NCBI GenBank assembly: GCA_949825045.1
Contig: OX463829.1
Location: 24,584,715 to 24,648,714 of the forward strand
Length of the DNA stretch: 64,000 nt
DNA from: Argyresthia goedartella
Taxonomy: Eukaryota > Arthropoda > Insecta > Lepidoptera > Argyresthiidae
Reading direction: 5' to 3'
In this document: one piece after another, positions 10,701 through 20,445 of the stretch
Position numbering within the stretch: position 1 is the first letter of the stretch
How the letters are laid out: each line of letters opens with the position of its first letter
Notes under the pieces: generated by a model
Seen by the model: the letters and a program-made list of their open reading frames with translations, nothing else
Databases searched by the model: none
What the model was told of the DNA's origin: nothing
Program-made: the position numbers and the translations under genes

Positions 10701-12868
10701 GGCTTGGTGACAAACCTATATAAGCCCGGAGGTGATGGTGTGGCTTCAAAGGGCTTGCTGGACTACCATACTGTCGGATAGTATGCGGATAGGGAAGTCC
10801 TTAACCTCTTTCTGCAATAGCTGTAGTAGCCATTATGATGCCCATAAACTCGGCTTGGAAGATTGTGTTGTGGGCACCTAATAATGTTGATTTCCGTTGA
10901 TGTTTAGATCTTCCGAGGATGCCACAGAACCTGTACCTGAGTTTTTTTTAGAACCGTCTCTGAAAATTCTTTATTTATCTTTGATTGAGGCCCTTCCAAG
11001 GGTCTTCATGCAGTTGTATTTTATACCTTTTCTCGAAGACATATTGCTTGGGTATTCTGTCAGTAGCCGCTTCTAGTAGCGGCTTCTATATATACATATG
11101 CCTATACACTCTTAATAACAGTTTACTAGTAATTATTACCCATGCATACAAAGTTAAGAAAATATATTAGTAATTTTTGTGGAAGTGCAATGCATCAGCG
11201 CTCTTTAGGATGAACTGCCAGTGAATGCAAGTCAAGTACATTTTATTCTCTAGGCTAACATATACAAAACTCATATCTTTGTTGCCTATAAACCCTTTAC
11301 CACAAAATAAATAGGTAGAAAAGTCAACCACATGTATGTACTTCAATTTTCATAGCTACGCTCGGCGATCGCTCTAGGGTTGTCAACTACGGCTTATGCA
11401 CGAAAAACTATCGTGGTACTGGCGCTCCTATCTAGTTGTAAGATTTATTATAAAGAATGAAACGAGAAGAATGAAAACATTACACTATTACTATCAAAAC
11501 ATTACAATATTACTATTACAATACAAAAGGTTTACAGATCAGAAAAATACCTACACAATTTTACGTTTATCACATTTTATCGAAAATCCCTGATAACTTC
11601 TAAACTGACTACCCGAGTTACAAAATTTCTATATCTTTGTCCGTTTTAGACCCTAACTGTTTTATACATATAATGTTAAAACGAACCATCGAAATACAGA
11701 CACATAGCTACTTTCCGAAACCACTGGTAGCTTAAAAAACGCCAATTCATAGTTTAATGTTGAATTTAAACAACCGTCCAATGAACAGTTAAAAATATTT
11801 TTTTCTGTTGCTCCATTGTTGCATTATTTGCATTAACAGACGCGCGTGTCAAGCGGATGGCACTCACGCTCGCACTGGTTTCAACTGCTCTGAGATATAG
11901 TGCCGTGAGCAGTATCTATGTATGCGTTGCTTGAGCGCCCTTGCATGTAGATTGATTTCTGTACCTATTTATTTTGTGCCTTTACTATGTCTGCAGTCAG
12001 CTAACTTTTATTATGGCAGTGCTCCCGGCTAATCCATATTTACTTACTTGTGTGGAACATGCGTCCTGTATACATATGAACTGGGCTGGTTATACACTGG
12101 GGCACCTGCGCAGTCATACTGTTCCCGACTTCTACGTTTACTGAGGATGTTGTAGGCCTCCGTGATACGGACAAAATGTTCCTGAGCCCGCGGATCTTTG
12201 TTCTTGTCAGGGTGGTACTGGAATATTTAGATAATTAATAGGTTAGTGGGTTATTTGTGAATGTGCTGTGCAGAATTCATAATAATGAAAGTCTGAAGAA
12301 ATACTTAACATAAAATATAGCATTATGCCATTTTCCCATATAGGGTGACAGAGGCACAATTGTGCCCACCTTTAGCCAATTATTAAATAGTCAGTTGAAA
12401 ATGGTAAATCATTTTAATTTTAATTTGAACTCTTTAAATGACTCTTCATGGGCATTTTTGTTGGGAGGCTCATAACTGTCTAGTCAGCTTTCTTACTTCT
12501 GAGTCTTCTGGCGTGATGAATGTATCTGTGGGATCCTGAAACTTAAGATCCTTCAACTCTAGCTATCCCATAAGAGGACAGAGTCGAAGGTTGTTGACAG
12601 CCTAAAAGGTAAGATAGGTAAATACAGCGGCGGTCATTACCTGCTTGCTTAACTTGAAGAATGCGTCTTTTATTTCTTTGTCAGTGCAGTTCTTATGCAC
12701 TCTCAGAACGTCGTAGTGGTTTTGGCGAGTTAGACTGAAAATAATTACCAATACGTAATGTTAAGAATTTTCAGAAGGAATAATCTTTCAGGATGAATTA
12801 ACTAACCTGTACATTCTCACACATGTTGATACTGCGATAAAGTCCTTTTTTCTTAGCAGAAAAGACAT
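7512..12868 (-). CDS. DNAJC4: DnaJ homolog subfamily C member 4-like protein (DNAJC4 / DnaJ-60 type), four exons
   Basis: Exons 12868-12807, 12734-12641, 12217-12048 and 7704-7512 join through canonical AG/GT sites (phases 2, 0, 2) into one 172-codon frame. Residues 1-20 form a short basic, hydrophobic leader. A J domain (about residues 26-90) follows: NHYDVLRVHKN, helix II ending KLSKQ, the HPDKN signature, then AYNILSK. A middle segment with YVYRTHVPHN leads to a C-terminal hydrophobic helix (NYVIVLVCFAFAAVGLVMQM), so the protein should be tail-anchored in a membrane. J proteins stimulate Hsp70 ATPase through HPD. The length, J domain and C-terminal helix match the DNAJC4 family; the exact orthologue is inferred. 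Intron 3 (4343 bp) is loaded with transposon debris; introns 1 and 2 are 72 and 423 bp. All splice words are intact, so I treat it as functional. Confidence 0.85.
7937..8283. mobile_element. MITE family A, copy 1
   Basis: Ends are atctacacacttatcata and tatgatacgtgtgtagat, near-perfect inverted repeats that extend inward to ctctttg / aaagagg. The internal words ttcgaaatttgaatgtca, attatacattatgg and gagtttttaccaagtagt are shared with copy 2 at 33518-33769. No ORF, so non-autonomous. It lies inside intron 3 of the DNAJC4-like gene. An internal ttcgaaatttgaatgtcagtaccaacttc block is partly duplicated. Confidence 0.75.
8290..8400 (+). repeat. Dispersed repeat also found at the right edge
   Basis: Shares ataatgtagccca, ggcctttaac / ggcctttacac, gatacgagta and gccatactccaccacgct with 63864-63950. 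Short non-coding family; I recognise the final phrase as common in Lepidoptera. Confidence 0.55.
8960..9910 (+). repeat. Dispersed repeat cluster with (CA)n core
   Basis: Recurring phrases 'accgattttaataaaacatat', 'gaaccatcgcag(t/g)gaagta' and 'cgctagggtgccacagaca' appear several times. The block around acttgtaccg...ccaatatccNtccaccc is duplicated about 140 bp apart (9453 and 9588). A (CA)n-rich microsatellite covers about 9500-9755. Open frames here are artefacts of the simple repeat. Confidence 0.6.
10144..10980 (-). pseudogene. LINE RNase H / C-terminal domain fossil
   Basis: Minus-strand translation gives, in order, HNTIFQAEFMGIIMATTAIAER, IRILSDSMVVQQAL, GHSGSRANDAADALARLDSA, then SPLCKACMESEEAATHVLLECPGVSIYRA. 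The first three match RNase H conserved blocks (E in QAEF, D in LSDS, a late D in NDAAD). The last is the Cys-His end typical of I/R1/LOA-like LINEs. The words lie in different frames, so at least two frameshifts and a stop have accumulated. It sits in intron 3 of the DNAJC4-like gene, in the same orientation. Confidence 0.7.
10990..12040. other. Intronic non-coding sequence
   Basis: AT-rich with no recognisable exon or element. A GC-richer patch lies near 11840-11950 but I see no supported frame. Confidence 0.4.
12048..12217 (-). CDS. DNAJC4: DNAJC4-like exon 3 (HPD loop to linker)
   Basis: The acceptor attccag precedes YHPDKNKDPRAQEHF, containing the catalytic HPD tripeptide. ITEAYNILSK is J-domain helix III. 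The exon ends in phase 2 at a strong donor (gtaagta); unspliced reading would hit TAA at once, which supports splicing here. Confidence 0.88.
12218..12640 (-). repeat. Intron 2 with dispersed repeat
   Basis: Holds the words gggtgacagaggcacaattgtgcccac and agccaattattaaata near 12342-12390, shared with a copy at 62745-62960 (tggcaga ggctcaattgtgccc, agccagttattaaata). This is a dispersed lepidopteran-type repeat. Confidence 0.45.
12641..12734 (-). CDS. DNAJC4: DNAJC4-like exon 2 (J domain helices I-II)
   Basis: Acceptor ttttcag at its start and gtaatg donor at its end. It encodes LTRQNHYDVLRVHKN and the helix II segment ending AFFKLSKQ, immediately before the HPD loop. Phase 0 at the 3' junction. 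Confidence 0.85.
12807..12868 (-). CDS. DNAJC4: DNAJC4-like exon 1 (start codon exon)
   Basis: ATG at 12866-12868 on the minus strand opens MSFLLRKKDFIAVSTCVRMY, ending phase 2 before a gttagt donor. The start is the only in-frame Met before the J domain. Upstream (about 12870-13080) is the presumed promoter and 5' leader. Confidence 0.75.
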
Positions 12869-12869
12869 A

Positions 12870-14280
12870 GCCAATTTGGATACAAAATAAAAAATCTAAT
12901 ATTTGTTTTGAGAGCTGCTACATCTTGCCAAATTCCGTTTTTCGTTTTCAGGATGTTTTGATTTGACTTTGTCTGTCTGTGTTGAAACTTGTAGAGAAGA
13001 ACTGTCAGCTGATTTTGACGTCAGGCTGTATTTTCATTGTGATACCATTGTTATTTCGTACTGTTTTGAAAGATTTACTAATTTTATTTTTGTTCATTCG
13101 TTGATTTATGAAAGAAAAACTTAGAAATATTTAGTCATTATTTTTATTAGCTATGAACACATACGACATCTAGCGAAGTTTATGTAACTTACTCTTGCTT
13201 GACCTTGTAAGTGCCGCCATCTGCGCCGGTGCGTGATAGATCTACCTTAAGCTGCCACTAGAGGTCGACAAATCCACAGAGCAATATAAGTAGTAACAAA
13301 TCCCTCTATAAAATAAACCATCAAATAGGTTTAAAAAAAACACCCTAGCGTGAAATGATTTATGCTATGTTTAGAGTAAAACCTTAACCCCATACATTTG
13401 GGACGTTAAGTTTAAAAAAATATAGGTCATTGTTTGTTTCTACTATAGGATCTATATTTCTTAGTTAGGTTTAGAGCAGAAAAAAATTGGCACCACTTTT
13501 AGCCATTGGTTTGTCACTCCACTCATTCATCCACTTTTTTAACTCCAAATCACGGCTAAAGATGGTATTCACTTCAAAAGTTTGCCGACGTCGATGTTTA
13601 TTTTATTAGGTACTTAATTGGAGTTTGCTGTCACTACAAAATAGGAGGTAGATTCCAAAATCCCGCTCAAGTAGCTGCCAACTTCTCATCAACCTAAAAA
13701 ATACAGCTATACAGGCTCCGCCAGCTTTCTAGACCTCTGAATGCCACCTGGCGTACATAGGAGAGATAGGAGATAGCTCGCTCACGAGCCAAGAAACCTG
13801 GCGGGCATGTTAAGGCGATGATGGAATAAAAATGCGCTGTCGAGTGGAAGTGAGATGCAATAATTACTCGCGAATAAGAAAAAGCGGGATGCCAATAATG
13901 CACTCGCGACTAATCTGAAACAACGTAAGCGCCAAAACGTAAAAAAAAATCATAAAAAATAAACTATTTCAGGGAATTAACTTTCAAATTGAAAATCGTT
14001 AGAAATAACAATTGTTCATACATTGCAATTATCACACAGTCATATTCACTTACTACTGCGGTGTAATAGGATAAAACCATAAAAAAAGGGTTGACTTTGT
14101 ATTTATTTTCTATCGAGAAAATTTTATCCAAACATGTTTTCCAATTAAGAATCTCTAGATTATATAGTCAAATTACATATACCAGAAATTAATTACGATT
14201 TGCCCAGTATTTCCTGAAAAACACATGAAAACAGCACCCCATATTTATTTAATCAGCGTCTTAACCTATGAATCAAGCCA
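12870..14280. other. Non-coding region upstream of the DNAJC4-like gene
   Basis: The first ~200 bp should include its promoter. No TATA box or initiator is clear enough to call. The rest has no ORF with recognisable content. Confidence 0.35.
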
Positions 14281-14287
14281 TATATAC

Positions 14288-14431
14288 CTCGCGCCACGAG
14301 TTATGAGCGGTGGCCTTGGATGCGCTGTAGTCACTTTTCAATACATGTACCTGTACATGAACATGTACATGTACCTATGCACAGTAATTCCCGCCAGCGT
14401 CGCCCAGCGCTCTTAATTCGTGGCGCGAGGG
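14288..14431. mobile_element. Short inverted-repeat element
   Basis: The ends cctcgcgccacga (14288-14300) and tcgtggcgcgagg (14419-14431) are a perfect 13-bp inverted repeat. Imperfect pairing continues about 14 bp inward (gttatgagcggtgg against the complement of cgctcttaat). The centre holds catgtacNtgtacatg reiterations. Candidate small MITE or foldback; no duplication of flanks seen. Confidence 0.5.
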
Positions 14432-14919
14432 AGACCCAGCACATCATTTGCGTGGGACTCACGCCCGAATCGTGGAGAGTGAATATCTTAGGTTCGTACC
14501 GTGACCTCTAAACACAAAGTCCTAATTGCCAAAATTTATTTATTTATTTATTGATTTAAGATCGCCAACAGATTATACATTTTTCATTACTCATACTCTG
14601 AAAGGGGGTCATTGTTCATCCAGGCACCGTGCTGAAAGTGGTACATGCCTGCTCTAAAGCAGAAAAGTATTAAAAAAAATATATATGTATCGCAGTTTAT
14701 ATTGAACAACGCAATGGTAGTAACCTATACAGCCATAAACGGAAGTATTTTTTTTAATGTTATGCTCAAAGTAAAAGACATCAACGGGGGCACCGAAATT
14801 ACTTTTTTTATGAGTAGTATTTTTAAACTTGAGTTTGTTGTTTGTTTTTTAATAAAATAATTTTGATTTTAACTGACTTGTGTTTACTTTCCTCGTATTC
14901 GTAATGAAAAGTAGAGTGT

Positions 14920-15110
14920 TTAACTCGGGTGATAGCACCCATTTCTGCCTCGAACTATTGGCGCTCTCACTTCGTTCGAGCGCCAAAACATCTCGTCAGG
15001 AATGGGTGCCTTTCAGCCCTCGGTTAACAATCTACTATTTCACACCTTTCGTTCGGAAAAGTAAGTTTTGCTCCACGACGAGAGGGAGCAAAATGCTACT
15101 TTTCTGTTCA
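14920..15110 (+). repeat. Short dispersed repeat (tttaactcggg type)
   Basis: Contains gatagcacccatttctgc and, inverted, caggaatgggtgcctttc, plus the palindrome-like ggcgctctcacttcgttcgagcgcc. The layout resembles 15590-15790 and 48287-48480: an activating 'actcgggagcaaaa' phrase followed by paired tcgNtNcgctc words. Confidence 0.45.
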
Positions 15111-15589
15111 TGCTACTTTTTTAATTTATTCATTGGCATGCAGCATTTACGCAATGTGCCAATTGAACACAGATTAAAATGATAGAATGTAATTATGAAA
15201 TTACATTACAATCGACAACGATGACGTAGTCGATTAAAAACGAACATGGTTCAGTTTTAACTTTAACAACGTTATATCAAAATTTATGATTTTTTCGTAA
15301 TATTTAAAAAAAATGTCATAATAAATTATATGTTTTACTGAAATCAAAACTATCGATGACTGTTATTGTGATATGATGAATATTGATATCCGAAACCATT
15401 GTAATATTCGATTCGATTATTTTTACACAATAGTAAAAGTACACAGGAATATTTTACCTGTGGTGACCTTTCCCTAATTCTTCACAATCCGTCATTATAT
15501 AAAAAAAAATGTTTACGTTGTTCGATTACTCTAAAAGTGGTAAAAGTATAATTCATTTTTTTTTAGAGCAATTTAAATTTTCCTCATAG

Positions 15590-15795
15590 TCGGTGTGAAA
15601 AGTTGTATGTGTCACTCAGGAGCAAAATTATTTTCGTCATGCGCGTTAACGCTTGAATCCTTCGTTACGCTCAGGATTCTAACCTAGAATCCCTCGCTAC
15701 GCTCAGGATTCTATCGTAGAATCCTTCCCTTCACTCTGGATTCAATGTACCGCCCTCGCCGTAAATACATCATTTTGCTTCCTTGTGACACAAAT
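15590..15795 (+). repeat. Short dispersed repeat with internal 28-bp reiteration
   Basis: The phrase 'gaatccNtcgNtacgctcaggattcta' occurs two to three times in tandem (about 15652-15750), flanked by actcaggagcaaaatt and its approximate complement ttttgcttcc. The related copy at 48287-48480 has the same flank phrases. Each unit is a small hairpin (agaatcc...ggattct). Confidence 0.55.
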
Positions 15796-16230
15796 AACTA
15801 TTTCTCAATGCATTACTTTAAATTTTTTTTCCTTATGCAAAACTACCTTATGTTTACAATTTTCAATTACAATTTCTTACAAGAAAAAGAAAAAAGGATT
15901 TGAACAACACATTAAAGTAGACAAAAAAAATATATAAATATACACAAAGTTAAGTTTCTTCTAAAATAAGTTCTTTAGGTCCAAAGAAAATCGGAAATGA
16001 ATAATGTTACCCACAGCTGATCTTCGCTGATGAATGGTTCTGAATCGACACAAACATACACCGCTGAGAGCTCTTTACACACGGGACTTGATACAAACAA
16101 ATACGCAGAGTTTGATTGATCACATCGTTATGTCGTCGCCTGTTTTGTCCGAATGCTCGACGCCGCTGCTCAATTTAAGTGCAACTTAAATGTCAATGCC
16201 ACCGGCTTGTTAAAACGTATCAAACGACCC

Positions 16231-16482
16231 GACCCGAATGGCCGAGTCGGCAGTGAGCCTGCCTACGAAGCCAAGGGTCCCGGGCTCAAGTCCCGGTGGG
16301 GGCAAATATTTGTTTGATGAGAAAATATGTTTGTACCCTAGTTATGGTTTTTTATCTATCTAAGTATAATATTTATCTTAAATAAGTATGTGTATCGTTG
16401 TCTAGTACCCAAGATACAGGGAGTCCTAGCTTGGGGCTAGATCAATGTGTGTAAATAGTGTCCAAGGTATTATTATTAAATA
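16231..16482 (+). mobile_element. tRNA-derived SINE, type 1 (copy 2)
   Basis: Same A box (tggccgagtcgg), B box (ggctcaagtcccggt, two changes), body and (ATT)n tail as the copy at 7119. The B box change suggests that this copy would be weak for polymerase III. Confidence 0.8.
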
Positions 16483-16489
16483 GAGCCAT

Positions 16490-17945
16490 GAATCATGCAT
16501 GACTGAGAACGATGGCCTACTAATATTGTTACCAAACTATACCTTTGCTTTATCTACACCCTGCTTAAAACTAAGCACATAGTTTAGAATTTAATTAGTG
16601 AGAATTTATTGGTTGTCATTACGAATTTACAAATTATCCTGACCTAAATAGTGACAGAATCAATCACTGTTTATCGATACTAACCCGGCATTCAATCTTG
16701 ATTGTACAATCAACTCTAACCCTTGAAACCTTTGCAGTAAAGTTGACAGTTCCTTGAAACTACAAAAATTAGGTCGGTCATCACTTTCTCATTAACGTCT
16801 GAAGCCAAATGGTCCTACTTCTTAAACGTGCTTTCAACATTGTGTAAACGCAATTTGTAATGACAAGTCAATCTCGTGTAAGGTAAGTGTATGTGTGTGT
16901 GGGGTATTTTTGGTAGATGAAGACGTTAATTAAACCCTTGGGTTTGCAGATAAATGAAATGAAATATATATATATTGTTTTTGTTCTTACATCCTAATTA
17001 TAATGGTGGCCCTAACTCCCAAACTAGGGCGACCTGTGTGTCAGGAGCTAGAGGCCATACGGAACATAGTTTTGCATTTATAGCTATTTAGGAACATTGT
17101 TGCTTACAAAATTTAATCTTAAGAATAGTAAGTAAGTTGCTAATTAGTGTGTAATTAACTTGCAATACCTTAAATAAAAAAGGAATAGTTGACATCTAAA
17201 ACATATTTTAATAACTACTCTCACTAGAGAATAATCTGCAATCAATAGATTACAGTATATTCTCCAACGTTATGTAATCTAAATTATTTAACCATACTAC
17301 CATTAGCTTTTCAAATTCATAATTACTGAGGGTACTAATGTTTTTTTAAATTTGTTATATCCTTCGACTGTCAGGGTTCGACGAGGACAAGATAATAAAG
17401 ACTTCGTAGAATTTTAAGGAGTTTTATTTCCCTACAAACTATCTAGTCTATAACACGTTTTCGTTAGAAGGAAAAAGTCTACTGGGGACGCGACTTGGGG
17501 TACGAAGGTAAGTTACGATCGCGAGTATAGGGAGCGACTGCTACTCAGAGTGGTTGGTGCTTCTCTCTGACGAAAGGGCCTGTGCGTACAGTTTATATAA
17601 GCAACAGATAACGATGTTTTCGGGGGAGAACAATGGGGTCTTTCAGGACGTAGTTTAGGCTACGTGATAGGGGACATCAAAGCAAGATTTGGGTATCATG
17701 CTCATGACCCGAGATTTCCTTATTGGTCTTGTACAAAGAGACTTCTATTCTACATTGTAGTAATCAGTATTCTAACTCTTATCAAATTCAAATATTAATT
17801 GGTCGGTGCGGCTTTATAAAAGGAGTGATAATAGCATACTATGTTGCTAACAAAGGGTCTTTGAGAGCTTGAATGAGCGCGTGATAAGAACACGGCACGT
17901 GTAAGTGCGTAAGTATTAGGGTTGAGACATAATGTTAGGGCTAGT
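16490..17945. other. Non-coding stretch
   Basis: No coding frame. The segment from about 17360 to 17720 is GC-richer and could be a solo LTR or other repeat, but only one copy is in view, so I cannot support it. Confidence 0.35.
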
Positions 17946-17949
17946 ATAT

Positions 17950-18030
17950 AACAAATTTATGTTCTGTTTTTGTAATAAGTTGTAAAATCGAACCGAAATA
18001 TAAGAATATTGTCTTTGTGCGAATTCACGT
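17950..18030 (-). pseudogene. LINE RT C-terminal fragment, distal half (split by LTR element)
   Basis: Minus translation reads EFAQRQYSYISVRFYNKLQK and a few further residues. This style continues the LINE fragment at 28366-28690. The LTR element between them appears to have split one LINE fossil. Confidence 0.45.
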
Positions 18031-18252
18031 TGTGCCAGCCATCCCTTATCATCACGGACTAAAGTATCGTCGAGATAAGTTATTGGCTGACACAGAAAAT
18101 CGACATCACGTACCGGTTTTGGTACGTGATGATTATCGAGGACGATTTATATAATAATATAAGAAGAGTTATTTGTTAAATAAAACTAGACTGTAACTGA
18201 GCATATTCCAAGCCTTTTATTCCGTCTCCCGTAGGTTGCCACAACGTTGGCA
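18031..18252 (+). repeat. 5' LTR of the CsRn1-like element
   Basis: Starts tgtgccagcc and is repeated from 28142. Contains an internal hairpin catcacgtacc / ggtacgtgatg and an aataaaac polyadenylation-like word. The right edge is ambiguous: the 11 bases acgttggcaaa follow gccaca at both LTRs. If the LTR ends at gccaca, the target-site duplication is acgt (flank ...ttcacgt and acgttgg...). Confidence 0.8.
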
Positions 18253-18255
18253 AAG

Positions 18256-18270
18256 CGGTGACCCCGACGT
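18256..18270 (+). promoter_or_regulatory. Candidate primer-binding site
   Basis: cggtgaccccgacgt lies a few bases after the LTR. CsRn1-type elements are known, from memory, to use tRNA-Trp with tggtgaccccgacg-type sites; the first base differs here (c for t). Confidence 0.5.
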
Positions 18271-18304
18271 TTGAATATCAAGCAACCTTCGGTTAAGCAG
18301 CAGC

Positions 18305-19096
18305 ATGTCGTCGCCTGTGAAACAGAACCCGTGTGCAGCTACCCTAGAGGTGCAAGCAATCAGCACTTCGTCTAAAATCGCAGACTTCTGGAAGGACAAG
18401 CCCCGGTTATGGTTCGCACATTTTGAAGCAGTAACCACCCCCCAGAAGTTAGGTGACGAATCCAAATTCCACCTAGTCCTTACCAAACCAGCCAAAGAGG
18501 AAATTGAACAAGCCAGTGACATAGTGATTTCCTTATCAGACAGCGGAAAGTACCAGAAGTTAAAAGACAGATTGATTTCGACATATGAAGAATTCCCGCA
18601 TCGCAAATTCCAGAGATTATTCACGGACAGCGACCTCGGAGACAGAAAACCGTCACAGTTATTAAGAAAAATCAAGGAGCTTAAGGAAGGTCAAATCAAC
18701 GACGAAACTGCAAAAATGTTTTGGCTAAAACAATTACCGACCTCCTTAACCTCAATACTTTCGGCAAATAAAGAGAAAGGAATTGACGATTTAGCCCAGA
18801 TGGCCGACAATATTTACGAAGTCTCGAGCTTCGAACAAGTTGCTGCGCTAAGCAGGGTCGACGACCCAGTAACGCAACTAACTGCCGAGCTAGCGAAAGT
18901 AAAGATTGAGTTAGCTGCAATTCATAATAACAACAATCGTCGGCAGTTTTATCGCAGTAAGCCATTCTCAAGTTCACGGTCAGGAAGCCCGTTTCCATTC
19001 CGGAGAAACTCGAAGTTATGCTTTTATCATTCACGTTTTGGCAAGAGAGCTTTCAAGTGCGAGGCTCCGTGTTCCTGGAAGCAACAGGGAAACTAA
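18305..19096 (+). CDS. gag: Gag of the CsRn1-like element
   Basis: 263 codons beginning MSSPVKQNPC. The N-terminal half holds FWKDKPRLWFAHFEAV, a capsid signature of this gypsy group, then YQKLKDRLISTY, GDRKPSQLLRKIKEL and MADNIYEV. The C-terminus has C-x2-H and C-x3-C spacing (CFYHSRFGKRAFKC, then PCSW), the unusual CHCC box described for CsRn1 elements in place of CCHC. The capsid and nucleic-acid binding regions both look uninterrupted. The stop TAA (19094-19096) directly follows a GGGAAAC slippery heptamer, and the protease frame is -1 to gag. Length is in the usual range for the group. This gene appears intact. Confidence 0.82.
   Translation: MSSPVKQNPCAATLEVQAISTSSKIADFWKDKPRLWFAHFEAVTTPQKLGDESKFHLVLTKPAKEEIEQASDIVISLSDSGKYQKLKDRLISTYEEFPHRKFQRLFTDSDLGDRKPSQLLRKIKELKEGQINDETAKMFWLKQLPTSLTSILSANKEKGIDDLAQMADNIYEVSSFEQVAALSRVDDPVTQLTAELAKVKIELAAIHNNNNRRQFYRSKPFSSSRSGSPFPFRRNSKLCFYHSRFGKRAFKCEAPCSWKQQGN
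19087..19093 (+). promoter_or_regulatory. -1 ribosomal frameshift slippery site (G GGA AAC)
   Basis: Gag codons run CAG GGA AAC TAA, so the heptamer gggaaac is phased X XXY YYZ, as required for -1 slippage. The protease frame (open from 19018) is exactly -1. I did not establish a downstream pseudoknot. Confidence 0.65.
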
Positions 19097-19309
19097 AGCG
19101 GGCATGCACTGAGGCGGATCTGTGTGCTTTTTCACAATTTCATCGCCTATTTATCACAGACAAGAAGACTGGAGAAAAATATTTGATCGATACTGGCGCG
19201 AACATATCTGTACTTAAACGCAAGCTGAAGCATTCCGGGAAAACAGATTACTCATTACATGCTGCCAACGGTTCAAAGATCAGCACATATGGAGAACGAT
19301 GTTGTGCCC
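19094..19309 (+). pseudogene. pol: Protease region of the CsRn1-like element, split by nested gypsy insertion
   Basis: The -1 frame carries FITDKKTGEKYLIDTGANIS, with the aspartic protease active-site word DTGA, then NGSKISTYGERC. It is cut at 19309 by the insertion; the frame resumes at 25022 with [11 protein letters not shown] and [13 protein letters not shown] 4-bp duplication gccc (19306-19309 and 25018-25021) marks the insertion. The 5712-bp gain is a multiple of three, so the host frame register is kept on both sides. Confidence 0.8.
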
Positions 19310-20422
19310 TGTCGTGTGAAGATACGATCCTAACAGAACCTAACAGAAAACAACAACCAGGATAAAATTTAGAGTGACAGTTTATTGGTTATTTACAGTG
19401 AAGTAATTTAAAAAAATGAAAGGAAGATGAGGATGAATGAGATGAGACAGGTTTTATAAAATACAGATGTCTGGATAGAAAGAAGGAAGCGAAGAACACG
19501 GAGAGAAATAGACCGGTGGGGCGATGACCAGGATGCAGGTGTATTTGTGGTTGTAGATGTTGTTGAAATCGTCGTTGTAGGAACGGTAGCGGCGTACTTG
19601 TAGCTACGGCTCGCTGGATCCCGTTGTAGAAATCGTCGTTGTAGGAACGGTAGCGGCGTACTTGTAGCTACGGCTCGCTGGATCCCGTTGTAGAAATCGT
19701 CGTTGTAGGAACGGTAGCGGCGTACTTGTAGCTACGGCTCGCTGGATCCCGTTGTAGAAAGGATTGTTTGAAGGATCGTTTTTGAAGGAACGGCTTGCAG
19801 GATCCCGGGGTAGTGCGACCCCGGGATAAGGCCTTAGGTGGTACTTCCAGTTCAGAAGCTGACGTGAGACTCCAGAATTTCAGAAATGTTCCGCTTTTAT
19901 ACCCTTTTTGGAGAGTTCTAAAAATTATTTAAATTAAACGTAATTTTTGTGAGTGGCCAAGAGAGAAAGAGTATTTTTGTAAAAGTATTAAAGCAAACAT
20001 ATCAGACCGCTAACGAGTTTGAATGGGCATTGCCATGACAACCAGATAAACAAAGACGTCAAAAAACCTCAAAGTTTAGTTTCAGGCTCGTAATACGATA
20101 AACAACAATAAAAGTATGAAGTAAATTACATAACAGCGAAAGAAAAAAAGGTAGCGCACCAGCGCGCACGAAGCCCGAGATTGCAGAGTTTCGGAGAAAG
20201 CCAAAAACAAGGTCACCAAAGGTAAATCCCTTCCCTATCGATTTACAAGAGCTGATAGTATGAAAATACAAAGCAAAAATGATTTGTTATTGTATTCTTA
20301 TGGTTTAAAACGTTACAGGGTCCTATGGAAATAAAGGTGATGACAAATAATAAGCTGCACAGCTCAGCAAGCATCAAGCAGCAGCAGCAAGGAAAAGGAC
20401 ATGTAAGTAGCATAACACTACA
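19310..20422 (-). repeat. 3' LTR of the nested gypsy (1113 bp)
   Basis: On the minus strand it starts tgtagtgttatgctac (20422) and ends cacacgaca (19310). It holds three copies of a 64-bp tandem unit (19559-19750; gttgtagaaatcgtcgttgt...). Positions ~19730-20422 match 24330-25017 in direct orientation; positions 19310-~19893 match 23807-24322 inverted. Confidence 0.85.
19559..19750. repeat. 64-bp tandem repeat inside the LTR, three copies
   Basis: Copies begin at 19559, 19623 and 19687 with gttgtNgaaatcgtcg. A partial fourth start (gttgtagaaagg) is at 19751. The inverted LTR piece at about 23938-24068 has only two copies, so the array varies between LTRs. Confidence 0.85.
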
Positions 20423-20445
20423 TTTCCCCCCGACCCTGGAAAAAT
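20423..20445 (-). promoter_or_regulatory. Polypurine tract of the nested gypsy
   Basis: On the minus strand cagggtcggggggaaatg directly precedes the LTR start tgtagtg. The G-run just 5' of the 3' LTR is the expected plus-strand primer. Confidence 0.7.

Noticed and set aside
11840..11960. GC-richer patch as an extra DNAJC4-like exon
   Set aside because: Exon 3 and exon 4 join in phase with a continuous family-like sequence, so no additional exon is needed, and no matching frame with splice sites is seen.
17360..18030. Possible solo LTR
   Set aside because: GC-richer and with LTR-like words, but no second copy or target duplication in view.
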